The translations under genes and the position numbers were made by a program. Shown here in pieces: positions 1 through 8,403 of a DNA stretch of 37,761 nucleotides. The stretch comes from Prevotella sp. GTDB lineage: Bacteria > Bacteroidota > Bacteroidia > Bacteroidales > Bacteroidaceae. Under the pieces are notes generated by a model. That model was not told the origin of the DNA. It saw only the letters and a program-made list of their open reading frames with translations, and did not search any database. Where the stretch lies: NCBI GenBank assembly GCA_017548605.1, contig JAFYZT010000050.1, positions 1 to 37,761 on the forward strand. Direction: 5' to 3'. Positions within the stretch are counted from its first letter, which is position 1; each line of letters opens with the position of its first letter.

Positions 1-113
<113 letters not shown>

Positions 114-372
114 AAAATAATTATAATGTATAACCCCCGAAAGAAAGGGGGATGTTCCGTAAGATCTCGTCCCTTGATGAACCATATATCCCGAAGTATA
201 GGGCCGTAAGCAAACACCTGTCTTTTATCGTCTAATTAACGATTGACGGTTCTTTAACTTCACCACTGACCATGCACAAAACATGGTCGGCTTCCTGTAC
301 TACTTCTCTGTCTTCATGTAAATTTCTCAAAGAACACTTTCTTTAAAAATTCACCCATTTTTTGGGCGAAAG
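114..372 (-). other. rRNA operon leader RNA (boxA-like site and processing hairpins)
   Basis: This is the transcribed spacer between the rRNA promoter and mature 16S. On the minus strand it holds GTTCTTTGAGAAATT at about 336-322, resembling the boxA antitermination site of Bacteroidota rRNA leaders. It also holds two clear hairpins: GACCATG/CATGGTC at 268-288 and a CCCCC/GGGGG stem at 134-151. These are plausible RNase III processing or leader structures. No coding sequence is seen here. Confidence 0.6.
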
Positions 373-378
373 CGGATG

Positions 379-410
379 CAAAGTTATAACATAGTTTTTG
401 TTCCTGCAAA
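379..410 (-). promoter_or_regulatory. rRNA operon promoter
   Basis: On the minus strand a TTTG (410-407) lies 20 bases before TAACTTTG (386-379), a perfect match to the Bacteroidota sigma-70 pattern TTG-N19/20-TAnnTTTG. Transcription would start near base 373 and read leftward into the 16S gene. The stretch from 411 to 590 between this and the divergent promoter is AT-rich and shows only short inverted repeats. Confidence 0.8.
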
Positions 411-590
411 TTTTTGAGGGATTTTTTTTGTTAAAGATAATAAAAATCAGAATTATTGACAAAAGGGCTGTTATAAGTAAGACGGGATAGGTGTCAATTA
501 TTAAATATATCAGATGGGCCATTCAGTATAGAGCATGATCTTGTAATACTACAAGTGCGGTTCGGAAGGAAAAATAAGTCGTCTTTTATT

Positions 591-620
591 TTGTATTTTG
601 CTCACCTTACACTATCTTTG
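591..620 (+). promoter_or_regulatory. promoter for the rightward gene cluster at 663
   Basis: TTG at 591-593 is followed after 19 bases by TATCTTTG at 613-620, matching the Bacteroidota promoter pattern. The predicted start near 626 gives a leader of about 37 bases that contains a strong AAAGGAGG ribosome binding site (642-649), unusual in this phylum. Confidence 0.75.
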
Positions 621-662
621 CAAGATATATTGAAAGGATAAAAAGGAGGTTTCCAAAGTGTC

Positions 663-1283
663 ATGAGTATGATTATCAACATAGGGCGTCAGTTAGGTTC
701 AGGCGGTCGTGTTATCGGCGAGTTGTTAGCCAAGGAATTCGGTTGTTCATTTTATGACCGTGAGATTTTGAATCTTGCAGCCAAGGAAAGCGGTTTCGAT
801 GAGCGCTTTTTTGAACAGATGGACGAGCACAAGGGATTTTTCCGTTCGCTTTTCCATCTTCATGCCAGCCATGTTGGTGACAACAATTTCTATCCGAACA
901 AATTTTCTGACGAGGGATTGTTTCAGTTTCAAAGTGACGCCATCCGTAAGGCCGCCGCAAAAGGTAATTGCGTGTTTGTGGGTCGTTGTGCTGACTATGT
1001 GTTGCGTGACATGCCAAACGTATTGAACTTGTTCATCACCGCCCCTATGGACTTCCGATCCCATCATGTGATGGAACGCGAGGGAGTAGACCGACAGACA
1101 GCAGAAAAGATAATAAATGATAAGGAACATGCCCGTGCCACCTATTATAATTATTATACAGGCAAGCGTTGGGGTGATAGTTCATCGTACGACCTTTGTA
1201 TAGACTCCTCCATTCTCGGTGTAGAAGGAACGGCACAATTTATTGCCGACTTTATCAAGCGGACAAAGTTTGTATCATCATAA
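663..1283 (+). CDS. cytidylate kinase-like family protein
   Basis: A 206-residue protein of the cytidylate kinase-like family common in Bacteroidota. The N-terminus (INIGRQLGSGGRVIG, residues 6-19) is a P-loop-type nucleotide-binding motif, FVGRCADYVLRD near residue 103 is the typical second signature, and the YYNYYTGKRWGD region near 160 matches the lid/substrate part of the family. Its substrate is not established; family members are distinct from the essential Cmk. A strong AAAGGAGG lies 13 bases before the chosen ATG, and a second ATG two codons on (669) is possible. It is the first gene after the promoter at 591-620. Confidence 0.85.
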   Translation: MSMIINIGRQLGSGGRVIGELLAKEFGCSFYDREILNLAAKESGFDERFFEQMDEHKGFFRSLFHLHASHVGDNNFYPNKFSDEGLFQFQSDAIRKAAAKGNCVFVGRCADYVLRDMPNVLNLFITAPMDFRSHHVMEREGVDRQTAEKIINDKEHARATYYNYYTGKRWGDSSSYDLCIDSSILGVEGTAQFIADFIKRTKFVSS

Positions 1284-1296
1284 AGACATCCATGGT

Positions 1297-1359
1297 ATGC
1301 TTCAAAAGATGCAGGCCTACAAGCGTGAGCATAAGAAGAACAAGCTATACGGAGAATGA
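1297..1359 (+). CDS. possible 20-residue leader or coupling peptide
   Basis: In the 72-base gap between two genes a short frame encodes a very basic, Lys-rich peptide (MLQKMQAYKREHKKNKLYGE). Its TGA stop overlaps the ATG of the next gene as ATGA, the geometry of translational coupling. It has no clear ribosome binding site and could be chance. No family is recognised. Confidence 0.25.
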   Translation: MLQKMQAYKREHKKNKLYGE

Positions 1360-1865
1360 AACGTATCGGTATTATCAGCGACACCCATTCCTATTGGGAC
1401 GACAAATATGCGCATTATTTTGAGGGATGTGACGAAATTTGGCATGCCGGTGACATCGGTTCCCTGGAAATAGTCGACCGTTTGTCGTCGATATGTCCGT
1501 TGCGTGCCGTATGCGGTAACATTGACGGTGGCGACATCCGTCGGCTTTATCCTGAACTGTTACGTTTCAAGTGCGAGGAAATAGACGTACTGATGAAACA
1601 TATCGGCGGCTATCCCGGTCATTATGATACCAGTATCCGCCATCGTATTTACTCTTCCCCTCCGAAGTTGTTTATCAGCGGGCATTCACATATTTTGAAA
1701 GTACAATACGACAAATCGCTTCATCTTCTTCATATCAACCCTGGTGCAGCCGGCATTCAAGGTTGGCAGAAAGAGCGTACGCTGGTACGCCTGACCATTG
1801 ACGGCATTCAGATGAGAGATTGCGAAGTAGTCACTTTACTTCCTCGTTATGCCTCTATTGATTAA
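1356..1865 (+). CDS. YfcE/MJ0936-type metallophosphoesterase
   Basis: A 169-residue calcineurin-like phosphodiesterase of the small YfcE/MJ0936 class. The metal-binding motifs appear in order: D9-T-H11, G32-D33, G54-N55-x-D57, H82 in MKHIGGYPG, and G109-H-S-H112. The protein is full length for the family, cytoplasmic, and probably acts on phosphodiesters or phosphomonoesters; the physiological substrate is unknown. The start overlaps the stop of a possible 20-codon frame (ATGA), and the stop lies 10 bases before the likely start of the following membrane protein, so the genes look co-transcribed. Confidence 0.88.
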   Translation: MKRIGIISDTHSYWDDKYAHYFEGCDEIWHAGDIGSLEIVDRLSSICPLRAVCGNIDGGDIRRLYPELLRFKCEEIDVLMKHIGGYPGHYDTSIRHRIYSSPPKLFISGHSHILKVQYDKSLHLLHINPGAAGIQGWQKERTLVRLTIDGIQMRDCEVVTLLPRYASID

Positions 1866-1875
1866 AAACAATATT

Positions 1876-3357
1876 ATGAGTAGAGAAGATGTGAAACCTT
1901 TATTATTAGTATCGCTCCTAGCTTTGGCGATATTGTTTTGCGTCTCTCCCGACTCATATACCCACCATTTGAACGGCCATGGTGATTCGTCGTGGTTTTA
2001 CATGTGCGGCAAGGCTTGGATGAACGGCATGACCCCCTATGTGGACTTTTCCGACTCGAAGGGTCCCCTATTATGGCTTATCTACGGTATCGGTTATCTA
2101 TTAAGCCCCACCAATTATCACGGTGTTTTCTGGCTTAGTTGGATAGCTTATACCATTACTTTTTTCCTTACTTGGAAAACCGCCCATATATGGTTAAGTG
2201 AGTGCTCTTCATATATGGCAACGGTATTGATGTCGCTGGCCTATTTCAACCCCCTACTCCACTATGAGATTCGTTGCGAGGATTTTTGCCTTCCATTCAT
2301 TCTTCTATCTCTTTATCTAACCTGTCGGGCATTATACGCTTCACCTGACCATAAGCGCACAAGTGCCACATCCTTTATTCTTGGGTTTGCTTTTGGCTGT
2401 TTGCTACTCTTGAAGTACAATCTTGCTGCCATGCAATCCATTTTTCCCCTTATCATCCTTTTATGGTCTTTCAAAGAGAAACGCCAGCCATGGCGCCAAT
2501 TCTTCTTCATTACAGCAGGATTTCTAACCATTACCCTTCCATTCTTGTTATGGTTTGCCTTGCATGGAAACCTTGGAGCCATGGTGCAAGAATATTTTGT
2601 CCTTACGTATAAGACCACCTCTCATAATTCTGACACCTCGAACTTCGTTCTCGGTTTCCTATCCCCTTTGACGTTAAACATCGCCCTTGCCATGCTGGCG
2701 TTGGGCATTATCGGCATCTTGTTGGTGACCTATCGTCTGTCACGCTGGCGTTGGGCTCCGCTCATTGCCTTTCTTTTCTTTATTATTATCATCGTTCAGA
2801 ATGCCACATGTAATTATTATTATACCATTGGCACGCCCTTCTTGTTGTTTCTGGCTATAGGGTTTTGCATGCACCTTCCAAGCCATTGGCAGATGTGGAT
2901 GGAACGACATGTATCTTGGTTGTCAGGATTGACCGTGTTATTATGTGTCTATTTTAACATTGAAATGAACGACAAGATAGGTAACCTATTTTATCAAGAT
3001 AGTCCCCAGTTCCGTTCTTACAGCGAGATATCCTCCGCCATGTCGGTAAAAGAGCACCCAACGGTGGTATATTTAGGTTTCATGAACGGCTATGATGTTC
3101 CCCCGAAAGCCTTACCCGGTTGCAAGTATTATGCCCGCCAGGATGGCGAGCTACCATTCATGTTGAATGAAGCCCTGACGGCCTGTGCCGGACAAAAGGC
3201 CGACTTCGTGATTGTTGACATCGATTCCACAGCCTATCGTCGTCATGTAGAACTCTCTGGTTACCATCCAATGATAGTCGATAGCGTTACGAGCCGACAG
3301 GTATTGTATGGACTCCTATCCCAGCCCTCTCAAAGAGAGAATAAGGACGAACGGTGA
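1876..3357 (+). CDS. GT-C-fold membrane glycosyltransferase (ArnT/PMT-like)
   Basis: A 493-residue polytopic membrane protein with about ten hydrophobic segments. The first loop contains GDSSWFYMCGKAWMNG followed by TPYVDFSDSKGPLLW, the acidic loop and KGP motif characteristic of GT-C glycosyltransferases that use polyprenyl-phosphate sugars, such as dolichyl-phosphate mannosyltransferase-like and ArnT-like enzymes. A soluble C-terminal part (about residues 380-490) lies after the last helix. The start at 1876 is preferred because an upstream ATG at 1849 would overlap the preceding gene by 17 bases. With the following ketoisomerase and acyltransferase it suggests modification of a surface glycan or lipid A; the substrate is unknown. 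Confidence 0.75.
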   Translation: MSREDVKPLLLVSLLALAILFCVSPDSYTHHLNGHGDSSWFYMCGKAWMNGMTPYVDFSDSKGPLLWLIYGIGYLLSPTNYHGVFWLSWIAYTITFFLTWKTAHIWLSECSSYMATVLMSLAYFNPLLHYEIRCEDFCLPFILLSLYLTCRALYASPDHKRTSATSFILGFAFGCLLLLKYNLAAMQSIFPLIILLWSFKEKRQPWRQFFFITAGFLTITLPFLLWFALHGNLGAMVQEYFVLTYKTTSHNSDTSNFVLGFLSPLTLNIALAMLALGIIGILLVTYRLSRWRWAPLIAFLFFIIIIVQNATCNYYYTIGTPFLLFLAIGFCMHLPSHWQMWMERHVSWLSGLTVLLCVYFNIEMNDKIGNLFYQDSPQFRSYSEISSAMSVKEHPTVVYLGFMNGYDVPPKALPGCKYYARQDGELPFMLNEALTACAGQKADFVIVDIDSTAYRRHVELSGYHPMIVDSVTSRQVLYGLLSQPSQRENKDER

Positions 3358-3450
3358 CAAGTAATTACCATGTTGAAAGAGAAGAAATCTGGTGGGAATA
3401 ATGAGAGAATGAAGCAAGCAATAATCAAGAATAAGAATCGTTATATAAAT

Positions 3451-3864
3451 ATGAACAAGAAAATTGGACGAATTATCAACTTGAAAAAGATTGTCGACCC
3501 CAGGGGCAACCTCACGGTTATTGAAGGCGAGACAGACGTGCCTTTTGCCATTCAACGTGTATATTGGGTGTATGATGTTCCCGCCGGTGAATACCGGGGC
3601 GGTCATGCCCATAAGAATTGTCGTGAGTTGTTGGTGGCCCTGAGCGGCAGTTTCCAAGTGACAATAGACAATGGTACTGAGAAAGAAACCTATCTTCTGA
3701 ACCATCCTTATCAAGGCCTCCTTATCGAGGCTGGTCTTTGGCGTACCCTTGACGATTTCTCATCAGGAGCTGTCTGCATGGTATTGGCTTCCGATCCTTT
3801 TGAAGAAGAAGACTATATACGAGAATACGAAAAGTTTATCAAGGGTAAAAAAGTAAAAGGGTAA
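3451..3864 (+). CDS. FdtA/QdtA-type dTDP-4-oxo-6-deoxyhexose isomerase (cupin)
   Basis: A 137-residue single-domain cupin. INLKKIVDPRGNLTVIE at the N-terminus, RVYWVYDVPAGEYRGGHAHK with its histidine pair, and LIEAGLWRTLDDFS are hallmarks of the FdtA/QdtA/WxcM sugar 3,4-ketoisomerases, which convert dTDP-4-keto-6-deoxyglucose to the 3-keto form for amino-sugar synthesis. I start at 3451, where the family normally begins; an in-frame ATG at 3370 would add 27 lysine- and asparagine-rich residues not typical of the family. The last residues (KGKKVKG) are encoded by an AAAGGGTAAA-type tandem repeat that also contains the stop. The partner aminotransferase (FdtB) is not next to it. Confidence 0.82.
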   Translation: MNKKIGRIINLKKIVDPRGNLTVIEGETDVPFAIQRVYWVYDVPAGEYRGGHAHKNCRELLVALSGSFQVTIDNGTEKETYLLNHPYQGLLIEAGLWRTLDDFSSGAVCMVLASDPFEEEDYIREYEKFIKGKKVKG

Positions 3865-3881
3865 AAGGGTAAAAAGGTTTA
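3840..3881 (+). repeat. short tandem repeat (GGGTAAAA units) across a stop codon
   Basis: Four degenerate copies of an 8- to 10-base GGGTAAAA unit run from the end of the ketoisomerase gene through its stop codon and nearly to the next start. Unit slippage here would change the C-terminal tail or the distance to the next gene. Confidence 0.7.
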
Positions 3882-3889
3882 AGAGGTAT

Positions 3890-4834
3890 ATGGACATAAT
3901 TAGATACAACGCTACTTATTTAAAAGAATGGAACGTTTTTGTCGCCCATTCTAAAAACGGCACGTTTTTGTCAGACCGCCGTTATATGGACTACCATAGT
4001 GACCGTTTCCATGACCATTCACTGATGTTCTTTGACGGTGACGATCTGTTGGCCGTTCTTCCCGCAAATGAGTGCGATGGTGTGCTATGGTCGCACCAAG
4101 GTTTGACTTATGGCGGATTGTTGATGAACGAGCGTTGCACCACACAGCGTGTATTAACCATATTTGAAGAATTGTGCCATTACCTTTCAAAACGAAGCAT
4201 CCACCATGTGGTTTACAAGGCCATTCCCCACATTTACCACCGTCTGCCCTCCGAAGAAGATCTTTACGCTCTGACCACTGTATGCAAGGCCCGTCTTGTA
4301 CATCGCGACATTTCTTCCGCCCTATGCCCATCATCTCCTGTCAAGTGGCGTCGAGACCGCCATTACGGAGCCAACAAAGCACGAACCGACGGTATTACCG
4401 TAGAACTCAGTAATGATTTCACCACTTTCTGGAGGATACTCACAGACAACCTCCAGCAAACCTACGGAGTGAATCCCGTACACAGTTTAAAAGAGATAGA
4501 ATTATTGAAGTCCCATTTTCCTGACGCAATCCAACTCTATCTCGCCCGCAAATCCGACGGCAGCGCTATAGGTGGCACTGTTCTCTATGTCACACCAAAA
4601 GTAGTTCATGCCCAATATATCAGTGCTACAGCCGAAGGCAAGCACCTACACGCCGTTGATGCCCTTTATGAGCGTATTATCCGCCACGACTACGTTGATT
4701 ATCCGTATATAGACTTTGGCAAATCGACAGAAGGCGACGGCACGGAACTCAACGAATCGCTCATTTATCAAAAAGAAGGATTCGGAGCCCGTGCCGTGTG
4801 TTACGACTGGTGGGAATGGTCGGTTACTCGATAA
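3890..4834 (+). CDS. FemAB/GNAT-type acyltransferase
   Basis: A 314-residue soluble protein that reads as a GNAT-fold acyltransferase of the FemAB-like/Acetyltransf_6 type: N-terminal WNVFVAHSKNGTFLSDRRYMDYH is the typical opening of these proteins, a middle Arg-rich region (WRRDRHYGANKAR) precedes the second half, and GTVLYVTPKVVHAQYISA with YIDFGKSTEGDGTELNESLIYQKEGFGA closes with the family pattern. Next to a sugar ketoisomerase it may N-acylate a nucleotide amino sugar or a surface glycan; this is inference. Its last 11 bases overlap the 3' end of the convergent lutC gene. Confidence 0.72.
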   Translation: MDIIRYNATYLKEWNVFVAHSKNGTFLSDRRYMDYHSDRFHDHSLMFFDGDDLLAVLPANECDGVLWSHQGLTYGGLLMNERCTTQRVLTIFEELCHYLSKRSIHHVVYKAIPHIYHRLPSEEDLYALTTVCKARLVHRDISSALCPSSPVKWRRDRHYGANKARTDGITVELSNDFTTFWRILTDNLQQTYGVNPVHSLKEIELLKSHFPDAIQLYLARKSDGSAIGGTVLYVTPKVVHAQYISATAEGKHLHAVDALYERIIRHDYVDYPYIDFGKSTEGDGTELNESLIYQKEGFGARAVCYDWWEWSVTR

Positions 4835-5402
4835 TCAGCACCGTCACGCCTCTTGCCGCCTGTGCACCCATGACGAGAGCCTGTTCAATGTCGGCCGTTT
4901 TCGACGGTCCGCTTATCCAGCATCCGTAACCCAATGCCGGGACTTCTATTTTTTTGTATCCCTCATGCATATTGTCGACGATATTTTTCTTGTCGAGCAG
5001 GATGACCAGTTCCTCTGAGATGAAGCAAATTGCCTTTTCCTTCATGGTTTGAGGAACCCATATACAACCGTTTTCAGCCACTCCCAGCTCTCCTTGTAAG
5101 ATACCCACATCCGTGCCATTAAGTTCGTTAGCCTCTTCAACGGTATCAGGGTTCTTCTGAGCAATGGTTATTCCCGGAACGTTGGATGCGAACACCTTGG
5201 CTTCGGGATAGAGTTCTTTGATGATTGTATTGACATCATCTGATTTTTTGATACATTTCACCTTTCCTCCCACAGTCTTACTCATCTCTATGAACTGCTT
5301 CACCGTATCAGGATACTTAATTGCATTGATGGTGAGGTCGGGCATATCAAACTGTTCGCGTGTGTTTTTGCGCAGTTTGTCAAATAAATCTTCCTTTTTC
5401 AT
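4824..5402 (-). CDS. lutC: lactate utilization protein C (LUD domain)
   Basis: A 192-residue LutC/YkgG family protein with one LUD domain: LNGTDVGILQGELGVAENGCIW in the middle and the C-terminal GYGCWISGPSKTADIEQALVMGAQ are diagnostic. It is the third subunit of the LutABC complex, which oxidises L-lactate to pyruvate with iron-sulfur proteins. It follows lutA and lutB on the same strand; a 73-base repeat-rich gap separates it from lutB. Its 3' end overlaps a convergent acyltransferase gene by 11 bases. Confidence 0.92.
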   Translation of the reverse strand: MKKEDLFDKLRKNTREQFDMPDLTINAIKYPDTVKQFIEMSKTVGGKVKCIKKSDDVNTIIKELYPEAKVFASNVPGITIAQKNPDTVEEANELNGTDVGILQGELGVAENGCIWVPQTMKEKAICFISEELVILLDKKNIVDNMHEGYKKIEVPALGYGCWISGPSKTADIEQALVMGAQAARGVTVLIIE

Positions 5403-5403
5403 A

Positions 5404-5442
5404 TATGAGTTTTTGAGTTTTTAAGTTTATGAGTTTTTTGTT
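5404..5442 (-). repeat. short tandem repeat between lutB and lutC
   Basis: Degenerate copies of GAGTTTTT/AAGTTTAT-type units (plus-strand sense) fill the junction just upstream of lutC. No coding or promoter signal is evident in it. Confidence 0.6.
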
Positions 5443-5475
5443 CAACTTATGTAGTTGTTCTTCTCTTTTCACTCA

Positions 5476-6846
5476 TTACTTTACTTTTCCATTTTTCCAG
5501 AGCACATGGAACGGTTTCTTTGGGAATCGCATCATCTCATGTCCTTTTCCCCAACCGTTGAGTCCGTTATAGATAAGAAATCTCGGCATGTGGTTGAGAA
5601 CCGGTGACCACCACAAAGCAGAATTGTATATCCACTTATTGTTGAACACCATACTCATGCCCCTTGACATCCATTTCTTTTCTGAAGAGGCATGTCCTAA
5701 TTCTTTCAACTGCTGCCTCCATCGATACACCTGTTCACCGAGATCTACCTTAGCAGGGCACACGTTGGAACACGATAAGCATAGCGAACAAGCCGACACA
5801 TTATCGTAATATTTGTCAACATTCTTGAGCATTCCCAAATTAACGCCGATGGGGCCGGGAATGAAATATGTATAGCTATATCCAGTACTTCTACGATAAA
5901 CCGGACACGTGTTCATACATGCCCCGCAGCGTATACATTTCAGCGTGAGCCAATGTTGTTCATTTGCAATAATATCGCTTCGTCCGTTGTCAACAAGCAC
6001 CACATGCATCTCCGCTCCTGGTCTTGCTTTTTCAAAGTGTGCCGTAAAGGTTGTTGTAGGCTGTCCCGTTCCGCTTCTACATAACAGTCGGTGGAATACA
6101 GCGAGACAGTCGTAGTTAGGAACTATCTTTTCCAATCCCATCGCTACGATATGCAGTTTCGGCATCGACGTGCTCATGTCGGCATTTCCCTCATTGGTAC
6201 AAACCACCACATCTCCCGTTTCCGCCACACCGAAGTTACATCCTGTCATTCCTGCCTCTGCGAGCATGAATTCATCGCGGAGGTGATACCTTGCACATCT
6301 TGTAAGATATGTGGGGTCGTGGTTGCCTATCTCCTTGCTGATTCCCCGTCTTTCGAATTCCTCGCCTATGGCATCACGTGAAATATGCAGAGCCGGCATA
6401 ACGATATGAGATGGTTTTTGATCCATTAACTGTATAATACGCTCACCGAGGTCTGTTTCCACCACATCGATGCCGTGTTTTTCGAGATATGGGTTCATCT
6501 CACATTCTTCGGTCAGCATACTCTTGCTTTTGACCATTTTCTTGACATCGTGATCCTTCAGAATTTTAAGAACTATCTCGTTGAATTCTTCGGCATCCTT
6601 GGCCCAATGCACATGCACTCCCCTTTTTTCGAGGTTTTTCGAGAACATGTCGAGGTAGTCTGCAAGGTGTGTCACCGTATGCATCTTTATCTGGCTAGCC
6701 AATTCGCGCAGGTCTTCCCATTCAGGCAGGCCCTGTGCCATAATATCCCTTTTTTCACGCACGCCCCAAAATGTCTTGTCGTGCCGGGTAATTTTTTCCA
6801 CGTTCTTCAAATATTCGTGGCTTCTTTTTGCATGTACTGTACTCAT
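5476..6846 (-). CDS. lutB: lactate utilization iron-sulfur protein B
   Basis: A 456-residue LutB/YkgF protein. An N-terminal LUD-like domain is followed by two [4Fe-4S] ferredoxin-type motifs, CIRCGACMNTCPVYR and CSLCLSCSNVCPAKV, and a C-terminal region ending in the conserved PKKPFHVLWKNGK. It passes electrons in LutABC lactate oxidation. The start at 6846 overlaps the lutA stop as ATGA; a longer in-frame start at 6933 would lie inside lutA and adds residues not matching the family, so it was not used. Confidence 0.93.
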   Translation of the reverse strand: MSTVHAKRSHEYLKNVEKITRHDKTFWGVREKRDIMAQGLPEWEDLRELASQIKMHTVTHLADYLDMFSKNLEKRGVHVHWAKDAEEFNEIVLKILKDHDVKKMVKSKSMLTEECEMNPYLEKHGIDVVETDLGERIIQLMDQKPSHIVMPALHISRDAIGEEFERRGISKEIGNHDPTYLTRCARYHLRDEFMLAEAGMTGCNFGVAETGDVVVCTNEGNADMSTSMPKLHIVAMGLEKIVPNYDCLAVFHRLLCRSGTGQPTTTFTAHFEKARPGAEMHVVLVDNGRSDIIANEQHWLTLKCIRCGACMNTCPVYRRSTGYSYTYFIPGPIGVNLGMLKNVDKYYDNVSACSLCLSCSNVCPAKVDLGEQVYRWRQQLKELGHASSEKKWMSRGMSMVFNNKWIYNSALWWSPVLNHMPRFLIYNGLNGWGKGHEMMRFPKKPFHVLWKNGKVK

Positions 6847-7580
6847 AGTCCTGCTGCTAAGATTTCTACTACGTGAATGAATTTGATAGGCATCTCCTGA
6901 CGTTTGGCTATTCCAGCCATGTGCATCAGGCACGAGCTGTCGGGTCCTGTTACATATTCCGCCCCGGTGTCGATGTGTCTGTTTACTTTATCGATACCCA
7001 TTCGTGTTGAGACATCCGTTTCCTCGATGGAGAACAACCCACCGAATCCACAGCATTCATCTTTTCTCTCCGGTTCATGGATTTCGATACCTCCGACGAG
7101 TTTGAGCAGGTCGATGATTTTGTTGAAAGGAGGCACATTTCTTTCAGAAGGAGCAGACAGTCCCAGTTCCCTCACCCCATGGCATGAGTTGTGCACACTC
7201 ACCTTATGAGGGAATTTCCCCGGCACCTCTTTTACTTTAAGTACATCATGTAGGAATTCCACGACATCCATGGTCTTTTTTGCAGTAGTGCACTCCATCT
7301 TCCCTTTCATGATTTCCGGGTGAAAACATCTGACGAACGCTGCACACGATGCTGACGGAGCTACGACATAGTCGTACTTTTTGAACATGTTTTCATATTT
7401 CTCAATCAGAGGTTCCGACATATATTGGAATCCTCCATTTGCTTGCGGCTGTCCACAGCAGGTTTGTTTAATGGGGTATTCCAAGTCAACGTCATAATGC
7501 TTCAACAGTTTGTAAGTTGCGACGGCCACCTCGGGATAGACGGCGTCGACATAGCAAGGAATAAATAAGCCGATTTTCAT
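6843..7580 (-). CDS. lutA: lactate utilization protein A (cysteine-rich CCG domains)
   Basis: A 245-residue LutA/YkgE protein with the two cysteine-rich CCG domains: CYVDAVYPEV...TCCGQPQANGG in the first half and NSCHGVRELG...DECCGFGGLFS in the second. These domains coordinate an unusual iron-sulfur centre and relate to heterodisulfide reductase subunits. It is the first gene of lutABC, with its own promoter 43-73 bases upstream. Length and motifs are complete. Confidence 0.93.
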   Translation of the reverse strand: MKIGLFIPCYVDAVYPEVAVATYKLLKHYDVDLEYPIKQTCCGQPQANGGFQYMSEPLIEKYENMFKKYDYVVAPSASCAAFVRCFHPEIMKGKMECTTAKKTMDVVEFLHDVLKVKEVPGKFPHKVSVHNSCHGVRELGLSAPSERNVPPFNKIIDLLKLVGGIEIHEPERKDECCGFGGLFSIEETDVSTRMGIDKVNRHIDTGAEYVTGPDSSCLMHMAGIAKRQEMPIKFIHVVEILAAGL

Positions 7581-7622
7581 GTATTAAATGGTTAGTTGCT
7601 AATAGATATTAGGTATTTTCTG

Positions 7623-7653
7623 CAAATATACAATTTATTCTTTGAAAGAACAA
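7623..7653 (-). promoter_or_regulatory. lutABC promoter
   Basis: On the minus strand TTG (7653-7651), 20 bases, then TATATTTG (7630-7623), a full match to the Bacteroidota promoter pattern. The TTCTTTCAAAGAA inverted repeat lies inside the spacer (about 7638-7650) and could be a repressor site. Confidence 0.78.
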
Positions 7654-7748
7654 GTTAATTTGTTGTTTTAACAAAAACAATCTATCATCATCTATACCAT
7701 CATTTCCTTCACCACAATTTCCCTTAATGGGGGCACCATCAAGCGCTT

Positions 7749-8402
7749 TTACTTATGGGCACCAATATCATCCTCAGTCTTCCTTTCCATCATCTTACGT
7801 TTGTTGATTGCTGGCATGATTTCGTTTTCAAAGATATCCCATCGGACGATTCTATAATGAGGGCGGTAGGCATCACGGTATTCGGGAGAGTGGCTGATAG
7901 CATATTTACCGGCTGCAAGAATTCTATCAATAAAGAGTTTATCCTCCTGATAAAAAGGCAGAGAGAGATTCATTTGGTCTATTTTGCTCATCATCCTTTG
8001 CCACTCATCCCTCCATTGCTCAACGGAGGGTCGTTCACACTCGGTAACACTACGCACAAAAGCATCGATTAACTGGTCCTCCGTGATAACACCTTCTTTG
8101 ATGAGCCTTAGGCTGACGCGGTAGTAGTTGCCGTTTATGCCACATGGTTCATAATCCCATGGCAAAAGATTTTCGAGAGTTACCGTTGAAAGTTCCTCGT
8201 CCAAATAAGCCTTTACGCTTTCTCTGTTAGAAACGAGGTGTTCTGCTCCCATATAATCCTGAAAACATGACTTGTAGATGTCAAACAACCGGGATTCGGG
8301 ATATGTCCCCATCTGTCTGCTTATAAAGTCTTCGAAATCTTGTGCCGAAATGGAAACCGAAAATGCCATGAGAATCATCCAAACTATCCTACGCATATAC
8401 AT
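7749..8402 (-). CDS. secreted protein of unknown function
   Basis: A 217-residue protein beginning with a signal peptide (MRRIVWMILMAFSVSISAQ) and ending at a probable signal peptidase I site after SAQ. The mature part is rich in charged and aromatic residues, with PWDYEPCGINGNYYRVSLRL and VEQWRDEWQRM as the most distinctive parts. I do not recognise the family. The chosen start at 8402 is one base beyond the preceding stop; 8396 is equally possible. It is probably co-transcribed with the deoxyribosyltransferase-like gene upstream and is exported to the periplasm or outer membrane. Confidence 0.65.
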   Translation of the reverse strand: MYMRRIVWMILMAFSVSISAQDFEDFISRQMGTYPESRLFDIYKSCFQDYMGAEHLVSNRESVKAYLDEELSTVTLENLLPWDYEPCGINGNYYRVSLRLIKEGVITEDQLIDAFVRSVTECERPSVEQWRDEWQRMMSKIDQMNLSLPFYQEDKLFIDRILAAGKYAISHSPEYRDAYRPHYRIVRWDIFENEIMPAINKRKMMERKTEDDIGAHK

Positions 8403-8403
8403 C

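Noticed and set aside
455-555. Inverted repeats ATTGACA/TGTCAAT (455-498) and CTTGTA/TACAAG (540-555) upstream of 663
   Set aside because: Short arms and a wide gap in AT-rich sequence, with no match to a known operator; chance is a sufficient explanation.
6847-6933. A longer N-terminus for LutB
   Set aside because: It would extend into lutA coding sequence; the ATGA overlap at 6843-6846 and the family N-terminus support the shorter start.
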